Origin: Bacteroidota bacterium
GTDB lineage: Bacteria; Bacteroidota; Bacteroidia; Flavobacteriales_D; Crocinitomicaceae
Length of the DNA: 64,000 nt
Direction of reading: 5' to 3'
Assembly: GCA_024280155.1 (NCBI GenBank)
Contig: JAJRQQ010000079.1
Span: forward strand, 18,520 to 82,519
This document shows positions 59,149 to 64,000 of the stretch, in pieces (the first letter of the stretch is position 1; each line of letters begins with the position of its first letter). The position numbers were made by a program, and so were the translations under genes. The notes below the pieces were generated by a model. That model saw only the letters and a list, made by a program, of their open reading frames with translations. It ran no database searches and had not been told where the DNA came from.

Positions 59149-60291
59149 ATGAATTTTGATTTAACCGAAGAGCATAAAGCGGTAAGAGATGCAGCGAGAG
59201 ATTTCGCTCAAAATGTATTAAAACCAGGAGTAATTGACCGTGATGAAGAGCAACGTTTTCCTGTTGAAGAAATTAAGCAACTTGGAGAATTAGGTTTCAT
59301 GGGAATGATGGTTGATCCAAAGTATGGAGGTTCAGGAATGGATACATTGTCTTATGCATTGGCTATTGAGGAGATTTCAAAAGTAGATGCTTCTACTTCT
59401 GTTTGTTTGTCTGTGAACAATTCTTTGGTTTGCTGGGGGTTAGAAAAGTATGGAAATGAAGCCCAAAAAGAAAAATTCTTAGTACCCTTAGCAAAAGGAG
59501 AGAAAATTGGTGCATTTTGTTTATCCGAACCAGAGGCAGGTTCAGATGCGACTTCACAAAGTACAACTGCAATAGATAATGGAGATCATTATGTTTTGAA
59601 TGGAACGAAAAATTGGATTACAAACGGTTCTTCAGCTTCTACTTATATAGTGATTGCTCAAACAGATGTAGCTGCAGGTCATCGCGGAATTAATGCTTTT
59701 ATCATCGAAAGAGGAATGGAAGGTTTTATTGTTGGTGCGAAAGAAAATAAATTAGGAATTAGAGGTTCAGATACACATACATTATTATTTAATGATGTGA
59801 AAGTGCCGAAAGAAAATAGAATTGGTGAAGATGGATTTGGTTTTAAATTCGCTATGAAAGTTTTATCCGGTGGTCGAATTGGGATTGCTGCACAAGCTTT
59901 AGGTATTGCTGGAGGCGCTCTTGAATTGGCTTTGGCTTATTCGAAAGAAAGAAAAGCATTTGGAACTGAAATTAGCAATCACCAAGCAATTGCATTTAAG
60001 TTGGCAGATATGGCAACTGATATTGATGCAGCTAAAATGATGGTTTACCGTTCTGCTATTGATAAAGATATGGGTAGAAATTACGATCAGTCTAGTGCTA
60101 TGGCGAAATTGTTTGCATCTCGTGTTGCTATGGAGCACACAGTAGAGGCTGTGCAAATTCACGGTGGATATGGATTCGTTAAAGAATATCATGTCGAGCG
60201 TCTAATGCGTGATGCAAAGATTACTCAAATTTATGAAGGAACTTCTGAAATTCAAAAAATTGTAATTTCAAGAAATATTTTGAAAGATTAA
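59149..60291 (+). CDS. Acyl-CoA dehydrogenase
   Basis: GAFCLSEPEAGSDATSQSTTA...NGTKNWITNGSSASTYIVIAQT...QIYEGTSEIQKIVISRNIL. Confidence 0.95.
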   Translation: MNFDLTEEHKAVRDAARDFAQNVLKPGVIDRDEEQRFPVEEIKQLGELGFMGMMVDPKYGGSGMDTLSYALAIEEISKVDASTSVCLSVNNSLVCWGLEKYGNEAQKEKFLVPLAKGEKIGAFCLSEPEAGSDATSQSTTAIDNGDHYVLNGTKNWITNGSSASTYIVIAQTDVAAGHRGINAFIIERGMEGFIVGAKENKLGIRGSDTHTLLFNDVKVPKENRIGEDGFGFKFAMKVLSGGRIGIAAQALGIAGGALELALAYSKERKAFGTEISNHQAIAFKLADMATDIDAAKMMVYRSAIDKDMGRNYDQSSAMAKLFASRVAMEHTVEAVQIHGGYGFVKEYHVERLMRDAKITQIYEGTSEIQKIVISRNILKD

Positions 60292-60311
60292 TTTTTAATT
60301 AACTTTCTGAG

Positions 60312-60341
60312 AAAGGCTACCTGAGAGGGTGGCCTTTTTTT
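60312..60341 (+). terminator. Rho-independent terminator
   Basis: AAAGGCTACC-TGAGAG-GGTGGCCTTTTTTT. Confidence 0.8.
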
Positions 60342-60357
60342 ATGGTAAGAATAGATA

Positions 60358-61644
60358 TTATAGTAGATCTTCAAGCTTTTCCAATTGTATTCCTCTAGAT
60401 CCTTTTAATAGTATTAACTTATTTTCAATAGGGAAACTTGAGATGAATTCGTGTAATTCTTTAACAGTTTTGAATTTTTGAAGAATATTGCATGATTTAG
60501 TTTTGAAGAATTCTTCTCCCACAAGGAATGCTTGTAAATTTAATTCTTCAATTTGCTCAATGATTTTATCGTGTTCTTCGCTCGATTCTATACCTAATTC
60601 ACGCATATCACCAAGGATGCAAATTTTCTGATTGTTATCAATCATAGCAAAACTGTCCAATGCCGATTTCATACTTGTTGGATTGGCGTTATAACAGTCG
60701 AGAATTAAAGTGTTTTTTGCTGTTTTCTTTACTTGTGAACGACTGTTTGAAGGAATGTATTCTATTAATGCTTTTGAAATATCATTTGGCTTGACATTGA
60801 ATAGAACACCAAATGAAATTGCTGCTAAATAATTGTAGAAATTGTATTCGCCCACCATGCCTAATTTTAGGATGTCCGAATTATATTCATCTGAATTCCA
60901 TTTCATTTCAACAAAAGGGGAGAGGCGAACCAATTCTCCAGAAATTTCAGCATCTATTTTTCCGTAGGAATGGTTATTTGTATCTTTAGGTAGAACAGAT
61001 TTAAGAATTGAATCATCAGCATTGTAGATCAGAACACCTTTGTTTTTTTCTACAGATTCATATAATTCTTTTTTTGTTTTTATCACTCCTTTGAGGTCAA
61101 TCAAACCTTCTAGATGTGCTTTTCCAATATTTGTAATGATTCCGTGCGTGGGTTCTGCAATATTGCACAATTCTTCAATATCTTTGAACTTATTTGCTCC
61201 CATTTCGATGATAGCGATTTCGTGCTCTTTCGTAAGTCGAAGAAGAGTGAAAGGGACACCAAGATGATTGTTTAAATTTCCAATGGTTGCAAGGACGTTA
61301 TATTTTTTAGAGAGAACTTTATGAATTAACTCTTTGGTTGTAGTTTTACCATTACTACCTGTTATGCCTATTACAGGAATGTTGAATTTTTCCCGATGAT
61401 AATTCGCTAGTTTTTGTAGGTAAACAACGCTGTCTTCGACGAGAACCATTTTACTTGAACCATCATAGTACTTTTCATTGTCCACAATTGCAAATTTCGC
61501 ACCTTGTTCAAGTGCTTTTCCTGCAAAGCTGTTACCGTCAAAATTTTCACCTTGGATACAAATAAATAAGCAGTCTTTCGTTATTTTTCTTGTATCTGTA
61601 CAGATGCCAGTACTTGAATAGAAATAATTGAAAAGTTCTTCCAT
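60358..61644 (-). CDS. murF: UDP-N-acetylmuramoyl-tripeptide--D-alanyl-D-alanine ligase
   Basis: VIGITGSNGKTTTKELIHKVLSKKYNVLATIGNLNNHLGVPFTLL. Confidence 0.94.
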   Translation of the reverse strand: MEELFNYFYSSTGICTDTRKITKDCLFICIQGENFDGNSFAGKALEQGAKFAIVDNEKYYDGSSKMVLVEDSVVYLQKLANYHREKFNIPVIGITGSNGKTTTKELIHKVLSKKYNVLATIGNLNNHLGVPFTLLRLTKEHEIAIIEMGANKFKDIEELCNIAEPTHGIITNIGKAHLEGLIDLKGVIKTKKELYESVEKNKGVLIYNADDSILKSVLPKDTNNHSYGKIDAEISGELVRLSPFVEMKWNSDEYNSDILKLGMVGEYNFYNYLAAISFGVLFNVKPNDISKALIEYIPSNSRSQVKKTAKNTLILDCYNANPTSMKSALDSFAMIDNNQKICILGDMRELGIESSEEHDKIIEQIEELNLQAFLVGEEFFKTKSCNILQKFKTVKELHEFISSFPIENKLILLKGSRGIQLEKLEDLL

Positions 61645-61722
61645 TCTACAAAAATATCAAAGTTGTCTACTTTAGATGGTCAAAAGTTATATTTTTATTA
61701 ACGTATAAATGTTTAGTGCAAA

Positions 61723-61752
61723 AAAAAGCAGAGATTTTACACTCTGCTTTTT
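61723..61752 (-). terminator. Terminator hairpin between murF and gldJ
   Basis: AAAAAGCAGAG...CTCTGCTTTTT. Confidence 0.7.
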
Positions 61753-61771
61753 AATAAATATTTATTAAATA

Positions 61772-63808
61772 TTATTTCTTTTTCTTTTTTCTTCCGTAGT
61801 TGAAACCTGTCGGTGAACCAACTCTGTCCATTGCACAACGGAAACCAATTGCATCAGTAGATTTATCTTCATCTAAGAATCTTCTGTTACTTGCAACTAA
61901 CCAGTACGCTCTGTCTTTCCACGAACCACCTTTGTAAACCCTTGACTTGTCAGAAACGAGAGTTGTTGGCCATGAAGTTCTGTCCTCTCCACCTGGTTTC
62001 AATTTACTGCCATCTAAAGCAAACTCCTCATGCTTACTTTGGTACATTACTAGACCAGGATCACGTGTCGCTTGATTGATGTCATTTTTATATTCATCAT
62101 TTGCATAATGAATAGAACTTTCAATATCACCATCTATGTAGTCCGTGTAATCATCTTTTCTATAGTTCAAACGACCGATATTTTCTTCTTCAGTTACGTT
62201 TCTATATTTTAATTTACCAGGTGTGTCAACTATGAATTCATTAAAACCATCACGTAACATAGAGATAATTTCAAAAGCATATTCTTCACCTTCAGGTCCT
62301 TCTCTCATTTCGTCAGCAAAAATACCATCGAAAAGTTGGTCTTGAATTAAAGCAGAAGCCTCAGTATCATATTTCTCATTCTGGTACTCAATTGCTTGAT
62401 CAATCACTGCATTAATTTCTCTAAGAAGTTCGAGTTCAATAGAGTCTTTTACATTTCCATGAGAAACATAGAATGGATCTGGAGCATAACCTCTTCTCGA
62501 AGGGTTTCTTGATTGAATATTTGCTTGAAGTCCTTGATGAATAACTGTGTCATTAGGGTCGTGCTGTTGGGCAGTAACTCTTTGGAAGCGAATTCTCTCA
62601 AATTCATTCAAATATTCTTTCATTCCATGGACATCGTACATGATTTGAGCATTTTTCAAATCAATTGCACCTTCGTTGTTCAATAATTTAGTTTTAAAAA
62701 CATTTCCTCTAAAAGGACGGAACTCATCGTAATCTTCAGAAGTTAATGGGCGATAAACATCCATAACCCACTCAGATACATTTCCTGCCATGTGGTATAA
62801 GCCATAATCATTTGGCCAATAAGATTCAACAGGCGCAGTAACGTCTGCTCCATCATTCAAGTGACCTGCAACCCCCATGTAATCTCCACGACCTCTTACG
62901 AAGTTTGCGCGAATTTGACCTGTGAATTGTGCTTCATCTTGACGAACCCAATGACCATTCCAAGGGTACAATCTTCTTTCGTTAATGTTTTCAGTACCTT
63001 CCTGTAAGTTTCCAATCAAACCAGTTGCAGCAAATTCCCATTCAGCTTCAGTTGGTAGTCGGTAGCGTGGTAAAAGAATTCCATCTCCCATTCTTACAAT
63101 TCTTTCGCCTAATTTTTTACCGTTAATGTTAGAAGGGTCTAAATCTTGTACATTTTTTACTAATCCTTCTTCGTACTGACCTGCGAAGTAAGCATCTGTG
63201 TTAAATGTATTTTCATCTCTTTGGTCAACATTGAAAGATAAAACTCCTTCACGAATTAGAATGTATTCATTTACACGGTCTGTTCTCCATTTACAGAAAT
63301 CATTTGCTTGCAACCAAGAAACACCAACAACTGGATAATCTCTATAAGCAGGATGACGTAAGTAATAATCTACATATTTCTCATTGAATCCTAATTTAGA
63401 TCTCCAAACCAAAGTGTCTGGCAATGCATTTTTAAGAACCATTGGATACGTTTCATTGTATGCACGAGAAACCCAATACAAGTATTCTAGCCACTGAAAA
63501 TTTGTTACTTCAGTTTGATCCATGTAAAATGATGAGATGGTAACCCGCGCTGGACGATTGTTCCATTCAAACATTACATCTTGTTCAGCACGCCCCATCG
63601 TGAAAGTACCTCCTTCAATTAGGAGCAATCCTGGTCCAGTTTCTTGATCTACAAAAGGGACTTTTTGAAAACCTCCTTGGTTTGGATTGTTGTAATCCCA
63701 ACCTGTTGTGTTCGATGCTTCATTGTGACATGAAGTAAGGATAAAAGCACCTGCTACTACAACTGCTATAAATTTGAAAAATCGCATATTATATATTTTC
63801 GTTTTCAT
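61772..63808 (-). CDS. gldJ: Gliding motility/T9SS lipoprotein GldJ-like (FGE-sulfatase fold)
   Basis: ETGPGLLLIEGGTFTMGRAEQDVMFEWNNRPARVTISSFYMDQTEVTNFQWLEYLYWV...LRHPAYRDYPVVGVSWLQANDFCKWRTDRVNE. Confidence 0.9.
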   Translation of the reverse strand: MKTKIYNMRFFKFIAVVVAGAFILTSCHNEASNTTGWDYNNPNQGGFQKVPFVDQETGPGLLLIEGGTFTMGRAEQDVMFEWNNRPARVTISSFYMDQTEVTNFQWLEYLYWVSRAYNETYPMVLKNALPDTLVWRSKLGFNEKYVDYYLRHPAYRDYPVVGVSWLQANDFCKWRTDRVNEYILIREGVLSFNVDQRDENTFNTDAYFAGQYEEGLVKNVQDLDPSNINGKKLGERIVRMGDGILLPRYRLPTEAEWEFAATGLIGNLQEGTENINERRLYPWNGHWVRQDEAQFTGQIRANFVRGRGDYMGVAGHLNDGADVTAPVESYWPNDYGLYHMAGNVSEWVMDVYRPLTSEDYDEFRPFRGNVFKTKLLNNEGAIDLKNAQIMYDVHGMKEYLNEFERIRFQRVTAQQHDPNDTVIHQGLQANIQSRNPSRRGYAPDPFYVSHGNVKDSIELELLREINAVIDQAIEYQNEKYDTEASALIQDQLFDGIFADEMREGPEGEEYAFEIISMLRDGFNEFIVDTPGKLKYRNVTEEENIGRLNYRKDDYTDYIDGDIESSIHYANDEYKNDINQATRDPGLVMYQSKHEEFALDGSKLKPGGEDRTSWPTTLVSDKSRVYKGGSWKDRAYWLVASNRRFLDEDKSTDAIGFRCAMDRVGSPTGFNYGRKKKKK

Positions 63809-63861
63809 TCTTTTATCAAAATCTTACTATACAACGTTGTACAATAATTTAGTTACACTTT

Positions 63862-64000
63862 TTAAAATGATGGACAAGATATTGTTCTAAACGACGCTGG
63901 TTTCTTCTTGCAATTCAAGTTTAAACCAAGCGACACTTCGTGAGAACCTCCTGAAACACCATTGTTTAATTTTGATACGGTTACATCATAACTGTATCCT
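63862..64000 (-). CDS. PorP/SprF family T9SS membrane protein, C-terminal fragment (runs off the window)
   Basis: Minus strand ...GYSYDVTVSKLNNGVSGGSHEVSLGLNLNCKKKPASFRTISCPSF*. Confidence 0.85.
   Translation of the reverse strand, partial: GYSYDVTVSKLNNGVSGGSHEVSLGLNLNCKKKPASFRTISCPSF

Overview
The window looks like core chromosome from a Bacteroidota member, probably Flavobacteriales or a Crocinitomicaceae-like relative. Evidence is AT-rich DNA, TAnnTTTG-type -7 promoter elements, type IX secretion parts (PorV/PorQ-like, PorU2-like, GldJ, PorP/SprF) and T9SS C-terminal sorting domains. Most genes are ordinary: HU, RNase G, RecX, dihydroorotase, RuvC, trigger factor, monomeric IDH, an RND efflux operon with TetR, RNase HI, ThyA/DHFR/TopB, Frr/PyrH/Tsf/RpsB/RpsI/RplM, PssA/PurS, ExbB/ExbD/TonB-like, NhaD, GDH, AnmK, acyl-CoA dehydrogenase, MurF, and three tRNAs. 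I see no CRISPR array, prophage, IS element or obvious defence island. The signals most worth a second look are: (1) three conserved genes (rng, thyA, folC) each exactly one nucleotide short in an A-run, two at A_AAA_AAA slippery heptamers; (2) the recX start codon in the loop of a perfect 12-bp hairpin that also holds the rng stop; (3) a split cupredoxin/multicopper-oxidase pair that together supplies the four HxH motifs of a trinuclear copper site, with only one partner carrying a T9SS tag; (4) tandem DUF3127-like proteins, one ending in an SSB-type DDDLPF tip; (5) REP-like inverted repeats that supply both stop codons of a convergent gene pair, and a separate perfect 38-bp palindrome; (6) an unannotated 30-aa basic ORF resembling bS22/mS38-type ribosomal proteins; (7) an amidotransferase-like protein lacking the catalytic Cys; (8) an in-frame stop inside the signal peptide of an OmpA-family gene. 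All calls come from reading the sequence; no database search was run.
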